NCBI GenBank assembly: GCA_013695565.1 | Contig: JACDAG010000261.1 | Coordinates: 1-15,366 of the forward strand | Reading direction: 5' to 3' | Origin: Bradyrhizobium sp. | GTDB taxonomy: Bacteria > Pseudomonadota > Alphaproteobacteria > Rhizobiales > Xanthobacteraceae | Length of the DNA: 15,366 nucleotides | Part shown: positions 1-6,484 of the stretch, in pieces | Layout: every line of letters begins with the position of its first letter | Position numbering within the stretch: the first letter of the stretch is position 1 | Notes under the pieces: generated by a model | What the model was told of the DNA's origin: nothing | The model's input: the letters and a program-made list of their open reading frames with translations, nothing else | Database searches by the model: none | Translations under genes and position numbers: made by a program

Positions 1-207
1 CAGATGATCCGCGCGGTCGGCCATCTCGCCGCGCGCGCCTGGCGGATCGACTGGCTGACGCCGCTGGCCGCCGCGGCCGATTATCGACCGGAGACCGCCG
101 CACTTCGCGCGGTGCTGCCGCTGCTCGACAGCGTCGCCAACGGCGCGACGACGGAACGGCTCTGCCGGCACGTTCTCGATCTGTCACGACGGAGGGCCGC
201 TCGATGA
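1..207 (+). CDS. C-terminal end of an unrecognised protein (5' partial)
   Basis: An open frame runs in from the left edge and stops with TGA at 205-207; 68 codons are visible. I do not recognise the family. The visible tail is Ala/Arg/Leu-rich and probably helical, with two Leu-rich amphipathic stretches and a very basic end (LSRRRAAR). It has no Cys and no clear motif. The stop overlaps the next start as ATGA (204-207), so it is co-transcribed and probably translationally coupled with the amidohydrolase gene. It therefore likely belongs to the same catabolic operon. The Met at nucleotide 4 is probably internal, because the frame is open to the window edge. Confidence 0.6.
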   Translation, partial: QMIRAVGHLAARAWRIDWLTPLAAAADYRPETAALRAVLPLLDSVANGATTERLCRHVLDLSRRRAAR

Positions 208-1103
208 TTCAGCCCGCGCCTGGCTGCGTCGATTCGCATCATCACATCTGGCGGCAGCAGGATCTGCCCTGGCTGCTCGGTCCAATGCTGCCGCGGATCT
301 TCGGACCTTACGAGCCGATCCGTCGCGACTACACCATCGCGGAATATCTGGCGGACGTCGCCGCCGCCGGCGTCACGCGGTCGGTCTATGTGCAGGCGAA
401 CTGGGCGAAGGAACGCTTCGTCGACGAGGTCCGCTACGTCACCGACGCCGCGCGGGAAACCGGCTGGCCGCACGCCGTCGTCGCCTATGCGGATTTCACC
501 GTTGAGGATGTACGGCCTCAGCTGGAGCAACTGGCAGCGTTCCCGTTGGTACGCGGCGTCAGGATGCAGCTGCACTGGCACGACAATCCGCAATACCGCT
601 TCGCATCGGGCCCGGATCTGGCGCGCGATCCCGCGCTCCGGCGCAACATCGCGCGATTGAGCGAATATGGCTGGGCCTTCGATCTGCAGGTGTTCGCGCC
701 GCAAATGGCTGGTGCGGCCGAGCTTGCCGCTGCCTGTCCCGGCGTCAGCTTCGTCTTGCAGCACGCCGGCATGCTGGAGGATTTGTTGCCGGCCGGCCTT
801 GAGGCCTGGCGCGGCGGCATGGCGCTGCTGGCGCAGCGGCCCAACGTCGTGGCGAAACTGTCCGGCCTCGGCACGTTCCTGCATCGCAACGACCCGGCGC
901 ATATCGGATTCGTGGTCGGCGAAACCGTCCGGCTGTTCGGCGCCGGCCGCTGCATGTTCGGCTCGAACTTTCCGATCGAAAAACTCTGGACTCGCTACGA
1001 GGCGTTGTTCGATGCCTATCGCACGGCGACGCAGACGCTGTCCGTCGCCGACCGGCAGGCGATCTTTCACGATACCGCCGCCGGCATTTACCGGCTGGCC
1101 TGA
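204..1103 (+). CDS. Amidohydrolase family protein (COG3618-type lactonase/hydrolase)
   Basis: This 299-residue protein is full length for the short TIM-barrel amidohydrolases (Amidohydro_2) that hydrolyse sugar lactones, muconolactone-type lactones or related carboxylate substrates in the cytoplasm. The N-terminal motif VDSHHHIW has the paired metal-ligand histidines at 12-14. GVRMQLHWH lies at 118-126 and LQHAGM, with H187, at 185-190. The C-terminal strand reads FGSNFPIEKLW, placing N255 where many family members have a metal/catalytic Asp (GSDWP). The start is ATG 204, overlapping the upstream stop, with GGAGGG at 191-196 as a good Shine-Dalgarno site. The next gene begins 36 bases downstream. 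The family assignment is firm, but the substrate is not determined by the sequence. Neighbouring lactonase-type genes make a lactone or cyclic ester the best guess. Confidence 0.88.
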   Translation: MIQPAPGCVDSHHHIWRQQDLPWLLGPMLPRIFGPYEPIRRDYTIAEYLADVAAAGVTRSVYVQANWAKERFVDEVRYVTDAARETGWPHAVVAYADFTVEDVRPQLEQLAAFPLVRGVRMQLHWHDNPQYRFASGPDLARDPALRRNIARLSEYGWAFDLQVFAPQMAGAAELAAACPGVSFVLQHAGMLEDLLPAGLEAWRGGMALLAQRPNVVAKLSGLGTFLHRNDPAHIGFVVGETVRLFGAGRCMFGSNFPIEKLWTRYEALFDAYRTATQTLSVADRQAIFHDTAAGIYRLA

Positions 1104-1139
1104 TCTCAGGAACAACAGGATTCAACGAGGGGAAACAAC

Positions 1140-1988
1140 ATGGCGCTCGAAATCAAGATCCTGGACTACGGCGACATCGAACTGGAATCCAGTTTTCTCG
1201 TGCTGGGGCGCGATTGCGGGCGCACCAGGCGGGTCTACACTTACGGCTTCCTGATCCTCGGAGGCCCGTGGCCGATGGTGGTCGATACCGGCTATCGCCA
1301 CAATCAGATCATGGAAAGCCTCGGCATGCGCGGGCTGCAGCATCATGAGAACATGATTGAGAACCAACTCGCCAGGCATGGCGTGCGGATGGGCGACGTG
1401 CGCTACGTCATGCACACCCATCTCCACATCGACCACGCCGGCAAGGACGAGCTGTTCCCGATGAACACGACGGTGCTGCTGAACCGGCGCGAACTGGAAT
1501 ACTCCGTATCGGGTCTGATGCATCCGCAATATCCGGCGCCTGACATCAAGCATTTGATCGACCGGCTGCACACGCGCCACGCGCTGCGGCTGGAAGATCT
1601 CGAACTGTCCGGCCCGATCGAGGTCTGCCCCGGCGTCACCGTCGATGCGGCAGGTGCCCACACCGAGGGCTCGATGAACATCCATGTCGAGACCGCCGAG
1701 GGCCGCGCTACCATATGCGGCGACGTGATCTACGATTTCAACGACCAGATCGTGAACCCGTTCCACGAACTGCATCACAATGAGCCCCGCACCACCGGCA
1801 ACCACGGCAACACCAAGCGCGAGGAGAAGGCCGCGATCAAACGGCTGCTTTCCGGTTCGCGCTTTCTGCTGCCGGTGCATGACAAACCCGCCAAGATCGA
1901 GCACGGCCAGGTCGTGGGACGGCTCGACATGGCGGTGCCGGGACCGATCGTGCAATCGCTGCCGTCACGCAATTGGTTTGCGGCGTGA
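1140..1988 (+). CDS. Metallo-beta-lactamase-fold lactonase (AttM/AiiA/N-acyl-homoserine lactonase type)
   Basis: A 282-residue metallo-beta-lactamase-fold hydrolase. The dinuclear zinc signature HTHLHIDHAG supplies H94, H96, D98 and H99. The later ligands are visible as AGAHTEG (H174), CGDVIYD (D195) and LPVHDK (H247). The ligand set and spacing match N-acyl-homoserine and gamma-butyrolactone lactonases such as AttM/BlcC and AiiA, so hydrolysis of a lactone ring is the likely reaction. There is no signal peptide, so it should act in the cytoplasm. The start is ATG 1140, preceded by GAGGGGAAACAAC, a strong ribosome binding site. It sits between an amidohydrolase and an SMP-30-type lactonase gene on the same strand, which favours a catabolic role over dedicated quorum quenching. 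The fold and metal site are certain; the substrate is inferred. Confidence 0.87.
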   Translation: MALEIKILDYGDIELESSFLVLGRDCGRTRRVYTYGFLILGGPWPMVVDTGYRHNQIMESLGMRGLQHHENMIENQLARHGVRMGDVRYVMHTHLHIDHAGKDELFPMNTTVLLNRRELEYSVSGLMHPQYPAPDIKHLIDRLHTRHALRLEDLELSGPIEVCPGVTVDAAGAHTEGSMNIHVETAEGRATICGDVIYDFNDQIVNPFHELHHNEPRTTGNHGNTKREEKAAIKRLLSGSRFLLPVHDKPAKIEHGQVVGRLDMAVPGPIVQSLPSRNWFAA

Positions 1989-2010
1989 GCGCCGAGTTCG
2001 GAGGCCAGCG

Positions 2011-3609
2011 ATGACCACGCATATCGCGCTGCGCCCTTCCTTTGCCGAACTGATCGACCTGTGGGCGCCGGTGCGGCAGGCCGGCACCGGATTCCAGTTC
2101 ACGGAAGGTCCGGTCTGGCACCCGAAGGCGCATGATCTTCTGTTCTCCGACATGCCGGGCGACGTGCGCCGCCGTCTCGACGGGCAGGGCATCCGCGAGG
2201 CGAAGCGTCCGGCCAACAAGTGCAACGGCATGACCTATGATGCCGGGCTGAACCTGATCGTCTGCGAACATGCCACCTCCACGCTGGTGCGCGAACGCCC
2301 CGACGGCCGGCGCGAGATCCTGGCGTCGCATTTCGACGGGCTGGAGCTGAATTCGCCGAACGACGTCTGCGTCAAGTCCGACGGCGGGATCTATTTTTCC
2401 GATCCGTGGTACGGCCGGATGCCGGTCTATGGTGTCGAACGGCCGCGCCAGCTCGGCTTTCAGGGCGTCTATCGCGTACCGCCCCGCGGCGGCCCGCCGG
2501 AATTGCTGGTCGACCGCTATCTGTTCGATCAGCCGAACGGGTTGTGCTTTTCGCCGGATGAGCAGCGACTATACGTCAACGATACCGTCAAGCATCTGAT
2601 CCGCGTGTTCGACGTCGATGCCGGTGGCGGCCTCCGCAACGGGCGGGTGTTTGCCTCCAACATCGTCTCGGCCACCGAGCCCGGCGTGCCGGACGGCATG
2701 AAGTGCGACACGCTCGGCAATGTCTGGGTTTCGGCGCCGGGCGGAATCTGGGTCTATGCGGCGGACGGCAGGTTGATCGGCAAGCTGCGCGTTCCTGAAC
2801 TGGTCAGCAACCTGACCTGGGGCGGACCAGATTGGCGCACGCTCTACATCACCGCGACGCATTCGGTCTATGCGGTGCCGGTGAAGGTCGGGCCGCGCAA
2901 CGAGCCCTACATGCGTGCCAGCCAAAATGCACCGGCCGCAGCCCAGCCGGCGCCGGTTGCGGTGACGACAGTCAGCGGGTCTGGCGCCACGCTCGCCGAG
3001 CCCGGCTACGCGGTCGATCCGATGCGATGCGCGCTGATCATTCAGGACATGCAAAACGACGTGGTGATGGACGGCGGCGCCTTTGCGTCGTCCGGCTCGC
3101 CGGCGCATTGCCGCGAACAGAACGCCATCGCCAACGCAAAGCGGCTCGCGGAGGCTGCGCGTGCCCGCGGCGTCCTGGTGATTCACGTCTGGTTCGTGGT
3201 CGAGCCGGGCGCGCCGGGCGTGACGGCGAATGCGCCGCTGTTCGAGGGATTAATCGATGCAAAAGCATTGGTGCGCGGCACGTGGGGCGCTGCGCCGGTA
3301 CCGGGGCTGGAGCCGCAAGCCGGCGATCAGGTGGTGGAGAAAATGCGAATGAGCGCTTGGGAGGGCACAAGACTGGAGGCGATGCTGAAATCGGCTGGAC
3401 GCGATTTCGTCATCGTCACCGGTGCCTGGACCAACATGTCGATCGAACATACCGCCCGCACCGGCGCGGACAAGGGGTTCTACATGGTCGTGCCTGAGGA
3501 TTGCTGCTCGACGATGAACGCCGAATGGCACCTCGCTGCGGTGAACTATGCGATCCAGAACGTTGCGATGGTGACCCGCGCCGAGGATCTGATAGCTGCA
3601 TTGTCGTGA
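2011..3609 (+). CDS. SMP-30/gluconolactonase domain fused to an isochorismatase-like hydrolase domain lacking the catalytic Cys
   Basis: A 532-residue two-domain protein. Residues 1-300 form an SMP-30/gluconolactonase/LRE beta-propeller with probable metal ligands in FTEGPVW (E32), SPNDV (N117), DQPNG (N176) and GVPDGMKCD (D228). A Pro/Ala/Val-rich linker at about 301-335 leads to an isochorismatase-like domain (336-532). That domain keeps the Asp of IIQDMQND (D346) and the Lys of VVEKMRMSAW (K444), but the nucleophile position in VTGAWTNMSIEHTAR is S477 instead of Cys. The first domain should open lactone rings. The second belongs to the cysteine amidase/isochorismatase fold, but its activity is uncertain. 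The frame extends upstream into the previous gene, but ATG 2011 has CGGAGG at 1999-2004 and follows the upstream stop by 22 bases, so I chose it. Each domain is normally a separate enzyme of about 200-300 residues. It ends the operon. Confidence 0.85.
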   Translation: MTTHIALRPSFAELIDLWAPVRQAGTGFQFTEGPVWHPKAHDLLFSDMPGDVRRRLDGQGIREAKRPANKCNGMTYDAGLNLIVCEHATSTLVRERPDGRREILASHFDGLELNSPNDVCVKSDGGIYFSDPWYGRMPVYGVERPRQLGFQGVYRVPPRGGPPELLVDRYLFDQPNGLCFSPDEQRLYVNDTVKHLIRVFDVDAGGGLRNGRVFASNIVSATEPGVPDGMKCDTLGNVWVSAPGGIWVYAADGRLIGKLRVPELVSNLTWGGPDWRTLYITATHSVYAVPVKVGPRNEPYMRASQNAPAAAQPAPVAVTTVSGSGATLAEPGYAVDPMRCALIIQDMQNDVVMDGGAFASSGSPAHCREQNAIANAKRLAEAARARGVLVIHVWFVVEPGAPGVTANAPLFEGLIDAKALVRGTWGAAPVPGLEPQAGDQVVEKMRMSAWEGTRLEAMLKSAGRDFVIVTGAWTNMSIEHTARTGADKGFYMVVPEDCCSTMNAEWHLAAVNYAIQNVAMVTRAEDLIAALS

Positions 3610-3739
3610 TCATCCTTTCACGCGTCGCATCGTCATCGGACCGCGAAATCGAACTGAGGTCGGGACAACGCAAAGCGGCAAGATGACGGGCTGCCGGACG
3701 CAGTGCTGCGATTCGTTGGCAGCTTTTTCGAAGAAAAGA

Positions 3740-3761
3740 GGCGGAGGCATCTCGCTCCGCC
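3740..3761 (-). terminator. Intrinsic terminator of the leftward T1SS operon
   Basis: A 7-bp GC stem, GGCGGAG (3740-3746) and CTCCGCC (3755-3761), has an 8-base loop. Read on the minus strand it is followed by TCTTTTCTT, a T-rich tail, and it lies 25 bases past the stop of the minus-strand gene ending at 3786. On the plus strand the hairpin is not followed by T residues, so it mainly serves leftward transcription. It separates the two convergent operons. Confidence 0.7.
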
Positions 3762-3785
3762 CTTAACGGGACTGTTTCTCGACAG

Positions 3786-4502
3786 TTACATATACCGGGC
3801 GATTGCCGCGGCGAGTTCCGGCGAGCGGGCGCGCAAGGACTCGAGATCGCGTGGCGTCAAAGTTCTCGATGCCGTGCGTTTGGAACGATGAACGACAGTG
3901 TTCGTGATGGGCTGTTCCTGTTTGTGACGCGTATTGTGCGCAGCCTTCGTCTGCCGCCGAGGGGCCACAGACGTCGGGGTGACGATTGGCCTATCGGCCT
4001 TGGCGAGCTCGGACACCGGCGCAGCTTCTGCAATCGGCTTCGGCGATAGGGACATCTGGGGTTCATCCGGCAGCGACGCGATCTGCATTTTCGTTGCCGG
4101 GGTGCCGTCAGCCGACGGATCGGGCAGAGCGACTGGGGGCGGCGGCGCCACCTCCTGCATTGCGATCGGTGCATCGAGGGGGGCGACGGTCACCGTTTGC
4201 GGCTGCGGCGCGATGGCTTCAAGGGACGTTTTGCGGGCGACGACCATCGGAGCCGCAACCGGCTCCAATGACGCAACCGCGTAAGGCAATAGCGCTGTCG
4301 ATTTCGGCGCTACAGCGGCCGCTGACGCTGTCGCGGATTGCGCCATGTAGCGCTGCATCAATGCATCTCGTGCCTTCATGGCAAATTCCGACTGCGCTTT
4401 GCTCAGCAAGCTTTCCGACGAACGAACCGGTTGCGTGTTCCAGGCCATAACGGCGACCGATACCGCCATGATCGCTCCTCCCATGACCCAGAACTTGCTC
4501 AT
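3786..4502 (-). CDS. Pro/Ala-rich membrane-anchored hypothetical protein of the T1SS operon
   Basis: A 238-residue protein that I do not assign to a family. Residues 4-21 form one hydrophobic helix without a clear signal-peptidase or lipobox site, suggesting an N-terminal membrane anchor with the rest in the periplasm. A short charged helical part (about 28-55) follows, then a long low-complexity Pro/Ala/Val region (57-185). After that comes a basic stretch rich in Arg, Lys and His (181-213) and a probable C-terminal helix (about 215-238). The frame could begin five codons earlier at a TTG, but those codons are the Shine-Dalgarno sequence GGGGAGAAGG for the ATG at 4500-4502, so I chose that ATG. 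It starts 49 bases after the ABC exporter stop and ends before a terminator, so it is co-transcribed with the exporter. A periplasm-spanning or accessory role in secretion is inference from position only. Confidence 0.72.
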   Translation of the reverse strand: MSKFWVMGGAIMAVSVAVMAWNTQPVRSSESLLSKAQSEFAMKARDALMQRYMAQSATASAAAVAPKSTALLPYAVASLEPVAAPMVVARKTSLEAIAPQPQTVTVAPLDAPIAMQEVAPPPPVALPDPSADGTPATKMQIASLPDEPQMSLSPKPIAEAAPVSELAKADRPIVTPTSVAPRRQTKAAHNTRHKQEQPITNTVVHRSKRTASRTLTPRDLESLRARSPELAAAIARYM

Positions 4503-4551
4503 CGACCTTCTCCCCAAAGTATAAGGTATGTGGCGCGAACCTAGCCCGTCC

Positions 4552-6291
4552 TCAGGCCGCCGCTGTGACGTTGCTCACAGCGCGTTCGGCAGTCGCCGCA
4601 AGCGCAACTTTGTGGCCGCGGATATTGGCGATCACCTCGTCACGCGGGCCTTGCGCGATCACCTGTCCGAACGACATCACCATCAGCTTGTCGACATGGG
4701 CCAAAAGCAGGTTGCGGTGGGTCACTGCGATCACCGTGCAGCCGGCAGCCTTCATCGCCGCCATTGCCCGGCCCAGCGCCTTCTCGCCTTCCTCGTCGAG
4801 GTTGGAGTTGGGCTCGTCCAGGATTACGAGGCGCGGGCAGCCATAGAGTGCACGGGCGAGACCAACCCGCTGGCGCATGCCGCCGGACAGCGCTACACCG
4901 CCTTCGCCAAGCACGGTGTCGTAGCCGTTCGGCAGACGCAGGATCACCTCATGGGCACCTGCGGCCTGGGCGGCGGCGACGACGGCCTTGGGGTCGACTT
5001 TACCGAGGCGGGCAATGTTATCGGCCACCGTACCGGCGAACAGCTCGATATCCTGAGGCAGGTAGCCAATATGCTTGCCGAGCGCGTTCTGGTCCCATTG
5101 GCCGTATTCCGCACCGTCGATCCGTACCGTGCCGTCGCGCAGCGGCCATACGCCGGCGAGAGCACGGGCCAGGGTCGACTTGCCGCTCGCCGAGGCGCCG
5201 ACGATTGCCATGCTCTCGCCCGCCTTGAGGCTGAGCGAAACCCCTTTGACCGCCGGACGGGTCGCGTTGGGCGGAAAGATCACCGCGTTGGTGACCTCGA
5301 TGTGGCCCTTTGGCGCGGGCAGTGCGGTCGGCGCTTCGCCAAGCGGGAGCGCCTGGAACAGGTTTTCAAGGCGGTTGAAGGAGGTCCGGAAGGCAACGAT
5401 GCGCTTCCACTGGCCGACGATCTGTTCGATCGGAGCAAGCGCGCGTCCCATGATGATGGAGGCGGCCATCATGGCGCCGGGCGAAATCTCCTTGTCGATG
5501 GCGAGCCACGCACCGGCACAGAGCATGCTGATCTGAACCGTGAGACGGACGAATTTGACGAGGGCGTGAAGCGCTGCCCCGCGTTCGGTGGCGGCGCTAT
5601 GAACGGCGATATGGGCATATTGCGCGCCGCTCCAGCGATCGAGCACGACATCGCCCATGCCGAGGCCGCGCACGACCTCGCCGTTGCGAAGCGCGGAGGC
5701 GGCGAAGCGATTGGCCTCGTTGGCCAGCCGGCCCGCTTCGTTGACGCCGGAGCGCGTGTAGAACTCGGTGGCGACGGCAAGACTGAAGAGGACCAACGCG
5801 CCGACAAGCGCCACCGTGCCGAGCACGAAGTGCTGCATGAAGCAGAGCACGACGAAAACCGGCGTCCAGGGCAGGTCGCAGATGATTGCCGCGACGCCGC
5901 CGGTGATGCATTCGCGGATCGTTTCGGCGTCGCGGATCGTCTGCTGACCGAGCCGGTGCTGCGGCGACAGCTCGGCCTTCATCATGGTTTCAAAGAGCGG
6001 CCGTCGCAAAGCGCTTTCGAACTTGGCGCCGGCCCGCGCCAGCACGCCCGACCGGGTAAACTCAAGCACGCCGTAAAGGATGAGGAATATGCCGACGATC
6101 AATGTCAGCATGACCAGCGTGCTGATGTTGCGACTTGTCAGGACGCGGTCATAGACCTGCATCGAATACAGCGGCGATGCGAGCATGGCCGCATTGATGA
6201 ACATGCTGAGAATGAATGTCGTCCCCAAGGCGGGATAGCAGGCTTTCAGGGCGTTGGTGAGCGGCGAGCGGTTGTTGGTCTGCGTGGCCAT
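4552..6291 (-). CDS. Type I secretion system permease/ATPase (PrtD/HlyB-like ABC exporter)
   Basis: A 579-residue fused ABC exporter half-transporter, typical of the PrtD/LapB-like inner-membrane component of type I secretion; it would dimerise and drive export of a protein through a HlyD adaptor and an outer-membrane TolC-type channel. The transmembrane domain occupies about 20-300, with hydrophobic helices near 22-43, 57-77, 133-152, 156-176 and 250-285. The nucleotide-binding domain follows: Walker A GASASGKST (365-373), Q-loop near LPQDIELF (411-418), signature LSGGMRQR (468-475), Walker B LVILDEP (488-494) and H-loop H525. The signature has Met where Gln is usual. There is no N-terminal C39 peptidase domain, so a non-cleaved C-terminal-signal substrate is expected. 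The start ATG at 6291 has GGAGAACAATC just upstream. The adaptor gene is divergent on the other side of the promoter region. Confidence 0.93.
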   Translation of the reverse strand: MATQTNNRSPLTNALKACYPALGTTFILSMFINAAMLASPLYSMQVYDRVLTSRNISTLVMLTLIVGIFLILYGVLEFTRSGVLARAGAKFESALRRPLFETMMKAELSPQHRLGQQTIRDAETIRECITGGVAAIICDLPWTPVFVVLCFMQHFVLGTVALVGALVLFSLAVATEFYTRSGVNEAGRLANEANRFAASALRNGEVVRGLGMGDVVLDRWSGAQYAHIAVHSAATERGAALHALVKFVRLTVQISMLCAGAWLAIDKEISPGAMMAASIIMGRALAPIEQIVGQWKRIVAFRTSFNRLENLFQALPLGEAPTALPAPKGHIEVTNAVIFPPNATRPAVKGVSLSLKAGESMAIVGASASGKSTLARALAGVWPLRDGTVRIDGAEYGQWDQNALGKHIGYLPQDIELFAGTVADNIARLGKVDPKAVVAAAQAAGAHEVILRLPNGYDTVLGEGGVALSGGMRQRVGLARALYGCPRLVILDEPNSNLDEEGEKALGRAMAAMKAAGCTVIAVTHRNLLLAHVDKLMVMSFGQVIAQGPRDEVIANIRGHKVALAATAERAVSNVTAAA

Positions 6292-6343
6292 GATTGTTCT
6301 CCATCGGCTGGATGACGTTTTGGCACGGTGGGAACAGACCGAT

Positions 6344-6359
6344 TGTGATGAACGTCACA
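6344..6359. promoter_or_regulatory. CRP-like palindromic box 1 (TGTGA-N6-TCACA)
   Basis: This perfect TGTGA-N6-TCACA palindrome extends by one pair to TTGTGA/TCACAA (6343-6360). It matches the CRP-family half-site consensus. Its centre lies 60 bases upstream of the ABC exporter start codon, suiting control of the leftward operon. The cognate regulator is not in the window; binding is inferred. Confidence 0.5.
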
Positions 6360-6374
6360 AAGGTTTGGTTCGGC

Positions 6375-6393
6375 TGCCGCCCTACGGGCGGCA
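6375..6393. repeat. Perfect 8-bp inverted repeat in the divergent promoter region
   Basis: TGCCGCCC (6375-6382) and GGGCGGCA (6386-6393) flank a TAC loop. The centre at 6384 is exactly midway between the two TGTGATG boxes. It has no T-tract on either side, so it is not an obvious terminator. It may be an operator or a DNA-structure element between the divergent promoters. Confidence 0.5.
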
Positions 6394-6408
6394 TCCCGGA
6401 TCTGACCG

Positions 6409-6424
6409 TGTGATGTCGGTCACG
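6409..6424. promoter_or_regulatory. CRP-like box 2 (TGTGA-N6-TCACG)
   Basis: TGTGATGTCGGTCACG resembles box 1; both fit TGTGATG-N3-GTCAC. The outermost pair is mismatched, so the palindrome is weaker. The centre lies 65 bp from box 1, about six helical turns, and about 68 bases upstream of the HlyD-type start codon, suiting control of the rightward gene. Binding by a CRP-family protein is inferred. Confidence 0.42.
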
Positions 6425-6484
6425 TGCGAACAGGTTCCATCGCGCTAGATGGCGACATCACGCTCATGCTCACGGAGGACAACC

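Noticed and set aside
81..1115. Long minus-strand open frame across the amidohydrolase gene
   Set aside because: It is antisense to a clear amidohydrolase with intact motifs; the translation is Arg/Ala-rich without any recognisable domain. High-GC codon bias produces such frames.
1780..2010. Upstream extension of the SMP-30 fusion frame into the preceding lactonase gene
   Set aside because: The extension overlaps the zinc-ligand-bearing end of the lactonase in another frame and its translation is Arg/Pro/Ser-rich. ATG 2011 has a proper Shine-Dalgarno site.
3726..3739. Weak T-rich/A-rich self-complementary stretch (CTTTTTCGAAGAAAAG) as a plus-strand terminator
   Set aside because: Pairing is imperfect and AT-only. 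The GC-rich hairpin next to it, with a T-tail on the minus strand, is a better terminator.
4528..6315. 595-codon plus-strand open frame opposite the ABC exporter gene
   Set aside because: The opposite strand encodes an ABC exporter with Walker A, signature and Walker B motifs. The plus-strand translation is His/Arg/Asp-rich and featureless, so it is a shadow frame.
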